Shown here piece by piece: positions 17,957-26,619 of a stretch of 64,000 nucleotides of DNA. The notes beneath the pieces were generated by a model. That model did no database searches, was not told the DNA's origin, and saw only the letters and a list, made by a program, of their open reading frames with translations. The translations under genes and the position numbers were made by a program. The first letter of the stretch is position 1. Every line of letters starts with the position of its first letter. The DNA is from Bradyrhizobium diazoefficiens. Lineage in GTDB: Bacteria > Pseudomonadota > Alphaproteobacteria > Rhizobiales > Xanthobacteraceae. The stretch lies in the NCBI RefSeq assembly GCF_016616235.1, contig NZ_CP067100.1:4089001-4153000 (forward strand), in the 5' to 3' direction.

Positions 17957-18130
17957 ATGGAGCGTTGGAGATCGGCGATGCGCGAACTATCGGCGGAAGC
18001 CAGGCTGCACTTCTACGCGCGCTCGCTCTCGCGACGGACCGGAGCAAGCATGCATCATGTCGGGCTCTACAGCGCGTTTGCAGTCATCGCGGCGATCGTG
18101 TTCGGGACGTTGTCGGTGCATCCGTTCTAA
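17957..18130 (+). CDS. Putative 57-aa membrane protein
   Basis: Open frame ATG 17957 to TAA 18130. The first 31 residues are basic and soluble (MERWRSAMRELSAEARLHF). Residues 36-53 form one hydrophobic helix (LYSAFAVIAAIVFGTLSV). An internal ATG at 18050 has a good Shine-Dalgarno (GGAG, five bases before), so a 26-aa form containing only the helix is possible. No function is recognised. It sits alone between the nirA terminator and a palindromic repeat. Confidence 0.4.
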   Translation: MERWRSAMRELSAEARLHFYARSLSRRTGASMHHVGLYSAFAVIAAIVFGTLSVHPF

Positions 18131-18148
18131 CGAAGCCGCACCGCTCTC

Positions 18149-18247
18149 GTAGGGTGGACAAAGGCGCGCTCTTCGCGCGCCGTGCCCACCATCTCTCAGC
18201 AAACGGCATCGATTTGGTCGGCACGCTTTGCTTTGCCCACCCTACGG
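18149..18247. repeat. Dispersed palindromic repeat of a third family
   Basis: Outer arms CGTAGGGTGG (18149-18158) and CCACCCTACGG (18237-18247), with an internal GCGCGC hairpin and repeated TGCCCACC segments. It is placed just after the pxpA stop codon. The remaining 17825-18262 interval otherwise holds only the 57-aa ORF. Confidence 0.75.
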
Positions 18248-18262
18248 CACACCTGATGTGCC

Positions 18263-19033
18263 TCACGCCCCGCGCTTGAAGGGCGCGACCTCGATCCCCG
18301 CATCCTTGAGCGCCTGACGCACGCCGCGCGCGATGTCCACCGCGCCATGCGTGTCGCCGTGGATGCACACCGTATCCGTGCGCATCTTGATGACCTTGCC
18401 CGTCACCGAGACCACCGCGCCGTCCTGCACCATGCGCACCACGCGCTCGGCGATGGCCTTGGCATCGTGCAGCACCGCGCCGGGTTTCTTGCGCGAGACG
18501 AGGTTGCCGTCGTCCTCATAGGCGCGGTCGGCAAACACTTCGTGCACCAGCGGAAGGTTGGCGTCTTCGCCCGCCTTCACCAGCTTTGAATTGGCGAGCA
18601 CGACAAAGATCAGGTTCGGGTCGACCGCCCTGATGCCAGCGGCGATCGCCTTGGCGGTCATGTCGTCCTCGCAGGCGACGTTGGAGAGCGCGCCATGCGC
18701 CTTCACATGGGTGACCTTGTGGCCGGCCGCGGTCGCGATCGCCTGCAGCGCGCCGATCTGGTAGGCGACGAGGTTCTCGATCTCGGACGCCTTCAGGCCC
18801 GCGATCGGATGCCGGCCGAAACCGTGGAGGTCACGATAGCCAGGATGCGCGCCGACGGATACCCCGCGCGCCTTTGCGAGCTCGACCGTCCGCCGCATGA
18901 TGTCGGGGTCGCCGGCATGGAAGCCGCAGGCGACGTTGACCGAGCTGGCAAGCTCGATCATGGCAGCGTCGTTGCCCATCTCCCATGCGCCAAAACCTTC
19001 GCCGAGGTCGCAATTGAGATCGATCGTCTTCAT
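18263..19033 (-). CDS. pxpA: 5-oxoprolinase subunit A (LamB/YcsF family)
   Basis: 256 aa, the normal length. Family start [20 protein letters not shown], then [40 protein letters not shown] and the C-terminal [13 protein letters not shown]. PxpA with PxpB and PxpC forms the ATP-dependent prokaryotic 5-oxoprolinase, which opens pyroglutamate to glutamate and removes a harmful by-product of glutamine cyclisation. AGAGGAGC just upstream fixes the start. It is the last gene of pxpB-pxpC-pxpA, 26 bases after pxpC. Confidence 0.95.
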   Translation of the reverse strand: MKTIDLNCDLGEGFGAWEMGNDAAMIELASSVNVACGFHAGDPDIMRRTVELAKARGVSVGAHPGYRDLHGFGRHPIAGLKASEIENLVAYQIGALQAIATAAGHKVTHVKAHGALSNVACEDDMTAKAIAAGIRAVDPNLIFVVLANSKLVKAGEDANLPLVHEVFADRAYEDDGNLVSRKKPGAVLHDAKAIAERVVRMVQDGAVVSVTGKVIKMRTDTVCIHGDTHGAVDIARGVRQALKDAGIEVAPFKRGA

Positions 19034-19059
19034 GGGATGCTCCTCTGGTCTTGTGCCGT

Positions 19060-20097
19060 TTACGGCTCCACCGCGACCTGCCAGGTCCCGGCATCCATGG
19101 CGCTCACCGCATAGCCGGCGACGTTAGCATCGCTGAGCGCCTCGATGTTGAGCGCGATGCTGTCGGAGGAGCGCAGCCGATCCGGCAGGTTGCGGATCAG
19201 TTGCGCGAACTTGCGCGCCTCGTCCTGCGCCTCGGCCATGCTGACAGCCTTGAAACGGAACGCCGTTCCCGCCGAGGTCTGCGCGAGGCGGCCGAGATCG
19301 GCCGTGATCACGGTTGCGATCTTCGGATAGCCGCCGGAGGTGCCGCGGTCCATCATCAGCGCGATCGGCGCGCCGTTGCCGGGCACCTGGATGCTGCCGT
19401 TCACCGTGCCGTCGGAGACGATGTTGTGGCCGTGCAGATGCTTGATCGCGGGTCCTTCGAGCCGGTAGCCCATGCGGTCGGAGGTCGCCGAGATCTTCCA
19501 CTCGCTATCCAGAAACAGCGCCTTGTTGGCGTCGTCGAACTCGTCGTCCTGCGGGCCCAGCACGACGCGGATCGGGCCGCTCACAGGTTTCGGCAGTTCG
19601 ATGCGCAGTTCGGGCGCGCCGCTCGCGGCATCGACGGTGAATTCGTCGCCGGCCTGAAGCGGGCGCGGGTAGGGGCTGCCGAGCCCGGCGCGGGCGTTCA
19701 CCGCCAGGCTGCCGAACACCTGCTCGCCTTTGACCGCGCCTTCGATCGCGAGATAAGTGAACGCGCCGCCGCGGGCAAAGCCCAGCGTCAGCGTCTCGCC
19801 GTCCTTCAGCGTCACCGATGTGTCCATCGCGACCGGCCGGCCGGCGATGTCGGCGTTGCGCGGTGCGCCGGCGATGGCGATCCGCACGGCGCCGTCCCGG
19901 GCCAAGAACGTGGCGCCGAACGGGCCGATCTCGACCGCGGCCGCGAACGGCTCATTGCCGACCAGCGTGTTCGCCGCTGCCAACGACAGCCGATCCATGG
20001 CACCGCTGACGGTCAGGCCGTAGCGCTGCGCGCGGTGGCGGCCGCCGTCCTGGACGGAGCTTGCCGGCCCGATGCTGGCGACCACGAGCCGGCTCAT
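19060..20097 (-). CDS. pxpC: 5-oxoprolinase subunit C (biotin-dependent carboxyltransferase family)
   Basis: 345 aa. The start motif [19 protein letters not shown] and blocks [21 protein letters not shown] and [10 protein letters not shown] identify the KipA/AHS2 family. The conserved [20 protein letters not shown] near residue 255 is intact. The ATG overlaps the pxpB stop codon (20094-20097), which sets the start here and excludes the upstream part of the open frame. Forms a complex with PxpB and PxpA. Confidence 0.94.
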   Translation of the reverse strand: MSRLVVASIGPASSVQDGGRHRAQRYGLTVSGAMDRLSLAAANTLVGNEPFAAAVEIGPFGATFLARDGAVRIAIAGAPRNADIAGRPVAMDTSVTLKDGETLTLGFARGGAFTYLAIEGAVKGEQVFGSLAVNARAGLGSPYPRPLQAGDEFTVDAASGAPELRIELPKPVSGPIRVVLGPQDDEFDDANKALFLDSEWKISATSDRMGYRLEGPAIKHLHGHNIVSDGTVNGSIQVPGNGAPIALMMDRGTSGGYPKIATVITADLGRLAQTSAGTAFRFKAVSMAEAQDEARKFAQLIRNLPDRLRSSDSIALNIEALSDANVAGYAVSAMDAGTWQVAVEP

Positions 20098-20825
20098 GCG
20101 TCGACCCGCTCGGCGATGATCTCGCCGGCCTCGGCGGCGCGGTCCAGCTCCTCGAACGTGTTGTGGTCGATGGCGAAAAACGTCACGCAATCACCGGGTT
20201 CGGTGAGAAAGGTCGGATTCCGGTGGAGCTGATAGGTTCTGACAGGCGTGCGGCCGAGCAGGTGCCAGCCGCTGGGCGCGGCGAGGCACTGGATGCCCGC
20301 CTGGATGCCGCCGATCGAGATCGTGCCGGCCGGCGTCAACAGCCGTGGCGATTGCCGCCGCGGCATGTGCAGGGATTTGTCGAGGCCGCTGAGATAGGAC
20401 CAGCCCGGCGTGAAGCCGATCATCGCAACCTTGTAGTCGCCGCCAGTATGGCGGGCGACGATGTCGTCGGGGGTGGTGTTCAGCGCTTTCGCGACATCCT
20501 CGAGGTCGATGCCGTGCTCGCCGCCATAGGCGACGGGGATGCGCCAGCGCCGCGCCTTGGCGGCTGGCGGCAGCGGCTGGGTGGCGATCGGCAGCAGCTT
20601 TTCGCCGAGCGCCTCGAAGCCGATCTTGCCGGGATCGTAATGCACCAGCAGCGAGCGATAGGTCGGCACGGTCTCGGTGATGCCGTCGACGGGGCGTGCT
20701 GCGAGCGCCTTGTCCAGCGCGAGCACGCGCTGGTTGGCATCGTCGTCGATGGTGCGGCTGAACTCGACGGTGACGGCGCTGTCGCCACTGGGCAGAAGGC
20801 GGGGCGGGGGGAGCGTCGCGGCCAT
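20094..20825 (-). CDS. pxpB: 5-oxoprolinase subunit B (KipI/AHS1 family)
   Basis: 243 aa. Blocks LLPSGDSAVTVEFSRTID, VPTYRSLLVHYDP, RRWRIPVAYGGEHGIDLEDV, IGFTPGWSYLSGLDKSL and TPAGTISIGGIQAGIQ match the KipI/AHS1 family. First gene of the operon. No dedicated regulator or permease lies beside it. The nearest upstream feature is a truncated gene on the same strand, so the promoter should lie between 20826 and 21021, where no strong consensus is visible. Confidence 0.94.
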   Translation of the reverse strand: MAATLPPPRLLPSGDSAVTVEFSRTIDDDANQRVLALDKALAARPVDGITETVPTYRSLLVHYDPGKIGFEALGEKLLPIATQPLPPAAKARRWRIPVAYGGEHGIDLEDVAKALNTTPDDIVARHTGGDYKVAMIGFTPGWSYLSGLDKSLHMPRRQSPRLLTPAGTISIGGIQAGIQCLAAPSGWHLLGRTPVRTYQLHRNPTFLTEPGDCVTFFAIDHNTFEELDRAAEAGEIIAERVDA

Positions 20826-21021
20826 GAGCTGTCGAAGAGCTGTCGAAATCGGGCTTGTGAGAGAAACGCGGGCTCGCGCCTGAGTTCCGCTTGTCTGCTT
20901 CGCGTAAATGCGCCCGCAAGTCCAATAAATTAATGCAGGGACATCCGATAAAGCCTTGTTATCCGAGATGCCACATCTTCAATGACTTCCCTTGGATCGC
21001 TGATAATCGCCAATTATCGCT

Positions 21022-21525
21022 TCAAGATTGCCGAGCTTGCGCGGGCGGAACGACCGCCTGATGTGCTGCAATGGAGCCTTTCTCATATTCGGATCTGAGA
21101 TTCACTATGGTCAGCTCATGGAATTTCAGTTCGACATCGGGAAATAGATCGATCATATGAAGACAGGAAGAGCCCAACGCGAGACGGGCAAAGGAAAGCG
21201 CGAACGCTGCAACCACACGCGCGCCGCCGCTATCTGTCTTGTACAACTCGTTCTCGGCTGTACGGTGGAAGGCCATGGCTAATGTGTGTGCTTGGTTTGA
21301 CAAATATTTATAGACGGCACGGGTAGTATCTTCACCCCACCCGAGACTGAGCATTGCTGCGTGGCGTCCATCCACAAACATATCAGCGCCTTCAAGAAGA
21401 GCTTTCTGGCGTTTGGGATTGATGGTCTTAAAAAACGCATTGCCTTCTAAGCGGCCACGAAGCTCCCGTAGAAGTTCTTCCGAGAAGCCGTTTTTCAGCG
21501 CTGGGTCTATCGTGAGGTAGGCTTT
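21022..21525 (-). pseudogene. N-terminally truncated hypothetical protein (DUF5677-like fragment)
   Basis: An open frame of about 166 codons runs from an upstream stop at 21524-21526 to 21022. The first ATG (21381) leaves 119 aa, but clear coding-type sequence precedes it (GFSEELLRELRGRLEGNAFF), with no usable start. The part YKYLSNQAHTLAMAFH is helical and recalls the DUF5677 group; this is tentative. Base composition is lower in GC than the neighbours, suggesting acquired DNA. It is probably the C-terminal remnant of a lost gene, though a short product from 21381 is possible. No coding sequence is recognised at 21526-21742. Confidence 0.45.
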
Positions 21526-21742
21526 TCAGTTTAACTAGACCCTGAACAACAATGGAACGTTTTTGGGAAATGACGCTTGGGAAGTAGTTGAAACGTTAAG
21601 AACTTCTTCTAAAGCCTTGTTATCGCGGCGCATAACAGCGCTGCGGCCCTGCGTTATTGCTACCCTCTTGGCCCTTGACGCAAGGGCTGCGGCTCGCAAG
21701 ATGCGCGCGTTCTGTCCCGCACCTCGGAGCTTGTCTGTTTCC

Positions 21743-22441
21743 ATGTCGCTGTCCCCCGAAGCCCGCAAGACCCTCGCCGGCATCACCACTGCCACCATCA
21801 CCACGGTCCTGCTGAAGAAGGGCCTGCGCAACGTGTGGATGCGCGGCGCGCGTCCGCTGCGCCCGGGCCTGCCGCGCCTGGTGGGACCGGCCTTCACGCT
21901 GCGCTTCGTGCCGGCGCGCGAGGACCTTGCGACGCCGGAATCCTGGTCATCGCCGATCTCGACCCGCACCGCGATCGAGGCGATGCCGGAAGGCTGCATC
22001 GCCGTGGTCGATGCCATGGGCATCACCGATGCCGGCATCTTCGGCGACATCCTCTGCGCGCGCATGATGAAGCGCGGCGTCACCGCGCTCGTCACCGACG
22101 GCGTCGTGCGTGACGTTGAGGGCGTGCTCGGCACCAACCTGCCGGTGTGGTGCGACGGCTATGCCGCGCCGCCGTCGGTCGCGGGCCTGACCTTCGTCGG
22201 CTGGGGCGAGCCGATCGGCTGCGGTGGCGTCGCCGTCTTCCCGAACGACATCGTGGTTGCCGACCAGGACGGCTGCGTGCTGATCCCGCAGGCGATGCTC
22301 GATCACGTTCTCAACGAGGGCGTCGAGCAGGAGCGGATGGAAGCCTGGATCGTCAACGAGGTGAATAATGGCGCAGTGCTGCCGGGCCTCTACCCCATGA
22401 ACGCCGAAACCAAGGCGCGCTACGCCGCCAGCAAGAAGTAA
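21743..22441 (+). CDS. RraA-like / HMG-aldolase family protein
   Basis: 232 aa. Family blocks: ARKTLAGITTATITTVLLKKG at the N-terminus (cut to TLAGITTATITTVLLKKG), GVTALVTDGVVRDVEG with the conserved aspartate-arginine region, PIGCGGVAVFPNDIVVADQDG, and QERMEAWI at the end. Rhizobial members of this length are usually named RraA but are closer to 4-hydroxy-4-methyl-2-oxoglutarate aldolase/oxaloacetate decarboxylase-like enzymes; the substrate cannot be read here. The start at 21743 begins the fold; the frame stays open to 21563 without homology. Followed 19 bases later by a cupin gene, likely co-transcribed. Confidence 0.85.
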   Translation: MSLSPEARKTLAGITTATITTVLLKKGLRNVWMRGARPLRPGLPRLVGPAFTLRFVPAREDLATPESWSSPISTRTAIEAMPEGCIAVVDAMGITDAGIFGDILCARMMKRGVTALVTDGVVRDVEGVLGTNLPVWCDGYAAPPSVAGLTFVGWGEPIGCGGVAVFPNDIVVADQDGCVLIPQAMLDHVLNEGVEQERMEAWIVNEVNNGAVLPGLYPMNAETKARYAASKK

Positions 22442-22460
22442 CAGGAAACGAGGACCGCAA

Positions 22461-22865
22461 ATGGACATCACGCTCGCCGGCACGCGGCCGACCCGCCGCG
22501 CGCCGAAGGAACACTTCACCGGCACCGTGCTGCAGGACCCGATCAACATGGCGCCCGCGCCGGCGCGTCTCAACGTCTCGCGCGTCTCGTTCGAGCCAGG
22601 CGCCCGCACCAACTGGCACCACCATCCGCTCGGGCAGACGCTCTACGTGATTTCAGGAGTCGGCCGCGTTCAGACCAAGGGCGGGCCGGTCAAGGAAATC
22701 CGTCCCGGCGACACCGTCTGGATTCCGCCGGGTGAAGTGCACTGGCACGGCGCTACGCCGGGTAACAGCATGTGCCACATTGCCATGCAGGAAGCGCTCG
22801 ACGGCGTGTTCTCGACCTGGCTGGAGCCGGTGACGGACGCGGAATACGAAGCGCCGCTCGGCTAA
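22461..22865 (+). CDS. Cupin-domain protein
   Basis: 134 aa single-domain cupin. Motif 1 reads NWHHHPLGQTLYVISGVGRVQ with three consecutive histidines and a glutamine as likely metal ligands. Motif 2 reads GDTVWIPPGEVHWHGA. This pattern is shared with small manganese cupins including hydroxynitrile-lyase-like and quercetinase-like proteins. Its pairing with the RraA-like aldolase gene suggests a shared small-molecule pathway, not identified. A ribosome-binding AGGAAACGAGGA precedes the ATG. Confidence 0.86.
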   Translation: MDITLAGTRPTRRAPKEHFTGTVLQDPINMAPAPARLNVSRVSFEPGARTNWHHHPLGQTLYVISGVGRVQTKGGPVKEIRPGDTVWIPPGEVHWHGATPGNSMCHIAMQEALDGVFSTWLEPVTDAEYEAPLG

Positions 22866-22872
22866 GGCGCTC

Positions 22873-23006
22873 CTGTCCCGGACAAGGCGCGTCGCCTCAA
22901 AGGCGATGCGCCGCCGAGCCGGGATCCAGAGCTCTCCGCAAAACGAACATCTCTGGGTCCCGGCTCTGCGCAGCAACGCTTCGCGTCGCTGCTTGTCCGG
23001 GACACG
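22873..23006. repeat. Dispersed palindromic repeat, copy 2
   Basis: Same family as 7997-8128. Outer arms TGTCCCGGACAAG and CTTGTCCGGGACA. Inner arms GAGCCGGGATCCAGAG and CTCTGGGTCCCGGCTC. It lies between convergent genes. Confidence 0.82.
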
Positions 23007-23011
23007 GCCAT

Positions 23012-23368
23012 TCACATCCGCTCTGCCGTCCACGTGCCGGTGCACATCGCGCCGCGCCAGGTGCCGGAGCCTGAGGTGCCGCTCAGCCGTCCGAAGCCGA
23101 CCGCGCGCTTGATGCCGGTGCTCAGGGTGACGTTGATGCTGCCGGCCTCGGCGACGCGGCCCGACGCGGTTACCGCCGCGCTGCTCGATGCGATCTGACC
23201 ATTGTTGATGCCGATCGCCACGGTGGCGCCGTTGCCGCAGGTCTCGCTCGATGACGCGATCCGGACATTCCATGTGCCGTCGAAAGTGGAGCCCGCAGCA
23301 TCGGCCTGTGCGAGCGGGAACGCGATGGCGATGATGCAGGCGAAGAGACCTCTACGAAATCCGTTCAT
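23012..23368 (-). CDS. Small secreted protein of unknown function
   Basis: 118 aa with a signal peptide (FACIIAIAFPLAQADAAG). The mature part is small, polar and Gly/Ser/Thr-rich, with two cysteines (SSETCGNG, GAMCTGTW) and a repeated GTW motif near both ends (DGTWNVRIAS, SGTWRGAMCTGTW), suggesting a compact beta-sandwich closed by a disulfide. ATG 23368 is preceded by AAGGGGCG. No family name is recognised with confidence. Confidence 0.72.
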   Translation of the reverse strand: MNGFRRGLFACIIAIAFPLAQADAAGSTFDGTWNVRIASSSETCGNGATVAIGINNGQIASSSAAVTASGRVAEAGSINVTLSTGIKRAVGFGRLSGTSGSGTWRGAMCTGTWTAERM

Positions 23369-23496
23369 GACACGCCCCTTGGGTTGACCATGCGCCGACC
23401 GTCGCATGAGCGCGGAACCGGGGATGTGAGGACTGTCACGTATGCGAGACGGCGTGTGAGGTGCCGCACTTTCAACGATGCGCTGGACAAAAGCGA

Positions 23497-23517
23497 AGGG
23501 GCCCTTGCGGGGCCCCT
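23497..23517 (-). terminator. Terminator after the DUF2147 gene
   Basis: Perfect 8-bp stem AGGGGCCC/GGGCCCCT (23497-23504 with 23510-23517). On the minus strand it is followed by TTCGCTTTTG. It is 29 bases past the DUF2147 stop codon. Confidence 0.72.
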
Positions 23518-23545
23518 CGTCTCCATCAGGGCGCGTCGCTCGAGC

Positions 23546-24391
23546 TCAGTTCACCCGCGTCCAGGTCTGGCCGCCGCAGAACATGCCGCCGAAAGCGCAA
23601 CCCTGCACGTGCAGGCGGTCGGTGCCCTTCATCGCGATGGTCGAATCGTAAGTCGAGCCGGAGTTGGGGTCGAGGATGCGCCCGGACCATTTCTGGTCCT
23701 TGCCAGGCTTCATGTTGATCAGGACCTGTTCGCCGTTCTGATTCGATTTTGAATCGACCGAATAGCCGCAAAGATTGTTGCCGCATTGCTCGATGCGAAC
23801 CTTGCCTTCCTTCTCCTCGGTGAGCCAGACGCCAAGCGGTGAATTGAGATCGCGCGTCGGCGCGGCTGCGGGCGCCGGCGGGGCGATGGCTGCCGACTGA
23901 ACGGGAGCGGGTGCCGGCCCCGGTGCAGGTGGAGGCGGCGCCGGGGGAGCGGCAGCCACGGTCGGAGCGGGCGCCGGCGGAGCGGCGGGAGCAGCCTGCT
24001 GCTCGACCGGAGCGGCCGGTGCGGACGGCGGCACGACGGCAGTCGCGGCCGGCGCATTGTTCGCTGTAGCGGCCGGCGGCGGAGGAGCGGGAGGCGGTGC
24101 TGGCGCTTGTTCCGCTGCGGGCGCCGCGATGGGTCCAGAGGCTGGTGCCGGCGCAGGTGGCGGTTGCGGATCGGCCTTGGCCTGCTGCGGCCCCTGCTTG
24201 TCCGGGGGCGTCTCGTTCTTCTTGGCCTTCTTCGCCTTGCCTTGACCGGTGTTGTCGTAGACGCCGGGGATCTGCACCGTGCCGCGATCCGGATCGATGC
24301 GGATGGTATGCCCGCCATATTCGAACGTGTACTGCGCCTGGGCAGCGGTGCTCGCCAAAAGGAATGCGGCCACGGCCAACAGCTTCCTCAT
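23546..24391 (-). CDS. DUF2147 domain protein with Pro/Ala-rich region
   Basis: 281 aa. Signal peptide of 20 residues (LLAVAAFLLASTAAQAQ). A short N-terminal module (YTFEYGGHTIRIDPDRGTVQ) and a lysine-rich patch precede about 120 residues of almost pure Pro/Ala. The C-terminal DUF2147 domain (about 190-281) is recognisable from LGVWLTEEKEGKVRIEQCG, NLCGYSV, and LHVQGCAFGGMFCGGQTWTR. DUF2147 proteins are periplasmic and of unknown function. AGGAG seven bases before ATG 24391 fixes the start. Confidence 0.85.
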   Translation of the reverse strand: MRKLLAVAAFLLASTAAQAQYTFEYGGHTIRIDPDRGTVQIPGVYDNTGQGKAKKAKKNETPPDKQGPQQAKADPQPPPAPAPASGPIAAPAAEQAPAPPPAPPPPAATANNAPAATAVVPPSAPAAPVEQQAAPAAPPAPAPTVAAAPPAPPPPAPGPAPAPVQSAAIAPPAPAAAPTRDLNSPLGVWLTEEKEGKVRIEQCGNNLCGYSVDSKSNQNGEQVLINMKPGKDQKWSGRILDPNSGSTYDSTIAMKGTDRLHVQGCAFGGMFCGGQTWTRVN

Positions 24392-24562
24392 TTCGCATCT
24401 CCTGAACGAATGGTCCCCGCACCGACGCTTACGCGCCGGCTCGATCACAAAAAGTGATCTAGATCACTGTTGTCCGTATGAGTCGTTCTGCGATGGTTCC
24501 GGGTTCAATAACGCCGGAGCCGGTCCAAAGTTTGGCGGGCGCAGGCGACAGGAGGACGCGGT

Positions 24563-25345
24563 TTAGTCGAACCAGGCGGCGTAGATCTTCCTGTAGCTGC
24601 CGTCTTCCATCGAGATGTGCAGCCATTGGTCGACGAAGGCTTTCAGTGCCATGTCGCGCTGGAGCCAGTAGGCCTTCTCGGAAAAATCGAACGGCTTTTC
24701 GGGATGGACCGCGCAGAGCACGCCTTGATGCTGCTTCTGCTGATAGCGGGTCTCGGAGGCGTCCGTCATCATCAGATCGGCGTTGCCCTTGGCGATCTCA
24801 TCGAAGATCACGGTGTTGTCGGGGAAGACGGTGATGTCGGCGTCCTTGATGTTGGCGCGCGCGAAGCGCTCGTTGGTGCCGCCGGGATTGACGACGATTC
24901 GGGTGCCCTTCTTGTCGATGTCGGCGAGTGTCTGGTACTTCGCCGTGTCGGCGCAGCGGGTGATCGGCGTCTTGCCCTCGCGCATGATCGGGGTCGAGAA
25001 CAAGCCCTTCTTCTGCCGGTCGAGCGTGACGGAGACGCCGCCCATCGCGATATCGAACTGGTCGGCCTCGAAATCCTTCATCAGCTTCGCCCAGGCGGTG
25101 GGTACGAACTCGACCTTGACGCCGAGGGCCTTGCCGAGCGCCTCGGCCATGTCGACGTCGAAGCCGGAGAACTGCTGCGTCGTCTTGTCGAGGTAAGTGA
25201 AGGGCTTGTAGTCGCCGGTCATGCCGACGCGCAACGTGCCGCGCTTGACGATCTCGTCGAGGCGCGAGGGCACCGCCTGCTGCGCGTGCGCCGAAAGATT
25301 TGCCAGCAGCACCACGGCCAGCGCTGTCACGATACGAACGATCAT
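24563..25345 (-). CDS. Periplasmic SBP_bac_3 protein resembling cyclohexadienyl dehydratase (PheC)
   Basis: 260 aa with a signal peptide (IVRIVTALAVVLLANLSAHA). The fold is the type II amino-acid binding protein, but the blocks GTLRVGMTGDYKPFTYLD, MAMGGVSVTLDRQKK-like (read AMGGVSVTLDRQKK), VNPGGTNERFARAN, DLMMTDASETRYQQ and PFDFSEKAYWLQRD match the Pseudomonas PheC group, which dehydrates arogenate and prephenate in the periplasm. In contrast to transporter binding proteins, no permease or ATPase gene is adjacent. GGA six bases before ATG 25345 supports this start; ATG 25360 is an alternative. Plain amino-acid binding remains possible. Confidence 0.78.
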   Translation of the reverse strand: MIVRIVTALAVVLLANLSAHAQQAVPSRLDEIVKRGTLRVGMTGDYKPFTYLDKTTQQFSGFDVDMAEALGKALGVKVEFVPTAWAKLMKDFEADQFDIAMGGVSVTLDRQKKGLFSTPIMREGKTPITRCADTAKYQTLADIDKKGTRIVVNPGGTNERFARANIKDADITVFPDNTVIFDEIAKGNADLMMTDASETRYQQKQHQGVLCAVHPEKPFDFSEKAYWLQRDMALKAFVDQWLHISMEDGSYRKIYAAWFD

Positions 25346-25447
25346 CTCTTTTCCACTCATGCCCGAGCTGTCATTGTGCAGCCCTCGAAGCGTGGATTTA
25401 GACCAGATGCCAATTGCTGGCGAGACGGAATTGAAGGGAATCTTGTC

Positions 25448-25957
25448 GTGACGATCTCGATGTACGAGGCCTCGGTCGGCCTCTTCGTGCCGTATTTGCG
25501 CAACCTGTCCGTCCTGCTCGACAAGGGCGTCGCCTATGCCGAGGCACGCAAGTTCAACCCGGCGGTGCTGCTCGGCATGCGCATGGCGCCGAACATGTAC
25601 GATCTGGCCCAGCAGGTCGGCGAGGCGTGCCGCCACGCAACGGTCGCGCCGGCCCTGCTGGCGCAGCGCGAGCCGGCGGCGCTGCCGGCGCTGGAGCACG
25701 ACATGGCCGGACTTCAGGCGCGGATTGCGACGTCAATCGAGTTCATCGAAAGCCTGCCGCGCGCCGAGATCGATGCGGCTGCGGAGCTGAAGGTCTTCTT
25801 CCGGCTGAAGAACGGGACCGAGCTGCCCTTCACCGGGCGGACGTTGTTGCTCACCAACAGCATCCCGCAGTTCTTCTTCCACGTCACGACGGCCTACGAC
25901 CTGCTGCGGCACGCCGGCGTCGAGCTCGTGAAGAAAGACTTCTTGGGCCGAAAGTAA
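25448..25957 (+). CDS. DUF1993 family protein
   Basis: 169 aa, predicted four-helix bundle related to DinB-like folds. Family features: SMYEASVGLFVPYLRNLSVLL at the N-terminus (shown as YEASVGLFVPYLRNLSVLL), RMAPNMYDLAQQV, and the C-terminal TNSIPQFFFHVTTAYDLLRHAG. A GTG start at 25448 with AAGGGAA upstream is preferred over ATG 25460. Function is unknown. It is divergent from the PheC-like gene. Confidence 0.88.
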   Translation: MTISMYEASVGLFVPYLRNLSVLLDKGVAYAEARKFNPAVLLGMRMAPNMYDLAQQVGEACRHATVAPALLAQREPAALPALEHDMAGLQARIATSIEFIESLPRAEIDAAAELKVFFRLKNGTELPFTGRTLLLTNSIPQFFFHVTTAYDLLRHAGVELVKKDFLGRK

Positions 25958-26449
25958 CTACGCTTCGCCCTTGCGCTCGAACTCGGCGAGCGAGCTGCGG
26001 CCGGCGATCTCGCTGCGCAGCAGCTCGAAGCGGCGGTGTGCCTCGTCCTCGTGCTCGTCGACGAAGCGCACCGCAGCCTCGCTGCTCATCGGGCCGCTGA
26101 CCACGGGTGCGGACTGCTCGCCGATGGTCTCGTGAACATAATACTGGCCGTCGTCACCGCGATGAACCGTCCATTTCAGGCGGATCGCCACCATCGGGCC
26201 GGGACCGACCTTGCTGTAGCCATCGGCATCGGTGTGATCAGGCACCAGCGGCTGCTCGTCGACCACCGGCTGCTCGCCTGTCGCATGATGTTCCTCAGCA
26301 TGGTCTTCGACGGCCGGATGCTCACCGGTGACGACGATCTCGGTCTCGCGGATGATCTCGGTTTCGCGGACCACGACGGCCGGCTCGGGGTGCTCCAGGA
26401 TGCTGGCGATGGTCGCCAGCGCGTGGTCGGTCGGGTCGATCTCTGACAA
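25958..26449 (-). CDS. Acidic hypothetical protein
   Basis: 163 aa, strongly acidic, cytosolic. The N-terminal half is low-complexity and Glu/His/Val-rich (VVVRETEIIRETEIVVTGE; EDHAEEHHATGEQP). The C-terminal half is more globular (MVAIRLKWTVHRGDDGQYYV, SEAAVRFVDEHEDEAHRRFE). It looks like a genus-level conserved protein; no domain is recognised. Its stop codon touches that of the convergent DUF1993 gene. Confidence 0.7.
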   Translation of the reverse strand: MSEIDPTDHALATIASILEHPEPAVVVRETEIIRETEIVVTGEHPAVEDHAEEHHATGEQPVVDEQPLVPDHTDADGYSKVGPGPMVAIRLKWTVHRGDDGQYYVHETIGEQSAPVVSGPMSSEAAVRFVDEHEDEAHRRFELLRSEIAGRSSLAEFERKGEA

Positions 26450-26579
26450 GGGTCCATCCTCCAGCTCGACGCGGCCGGCAAGTCTGTCCCACTGCCGCCG
26501 CGGCCGGATCCATTACGCGGGTTCGATTAAGGCTGAGTTGGGGCCCGATCTGCACCAAAATGGGACGCATTCTGGCCTT

Positions 26580-26612
26580 CCGAAGGCGGGCGGATCGACC
26601 GTCCGCCTTCGG
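26580..26612 (-). terminator. Hairpin at the end of the ABC-transporter operon
   Basis: Perfect 10-bp arms CCGAAGGCGG and CCGCCTTCGG with a 13-base loop, eight bases past the dehydrogenase stop codon. No T-run follows on the minus strand, so it may stabilise the mRNA end rather than terminate by itself. Confidence 0.55.
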
Positions 26613-26619
26613 ATTTGGC

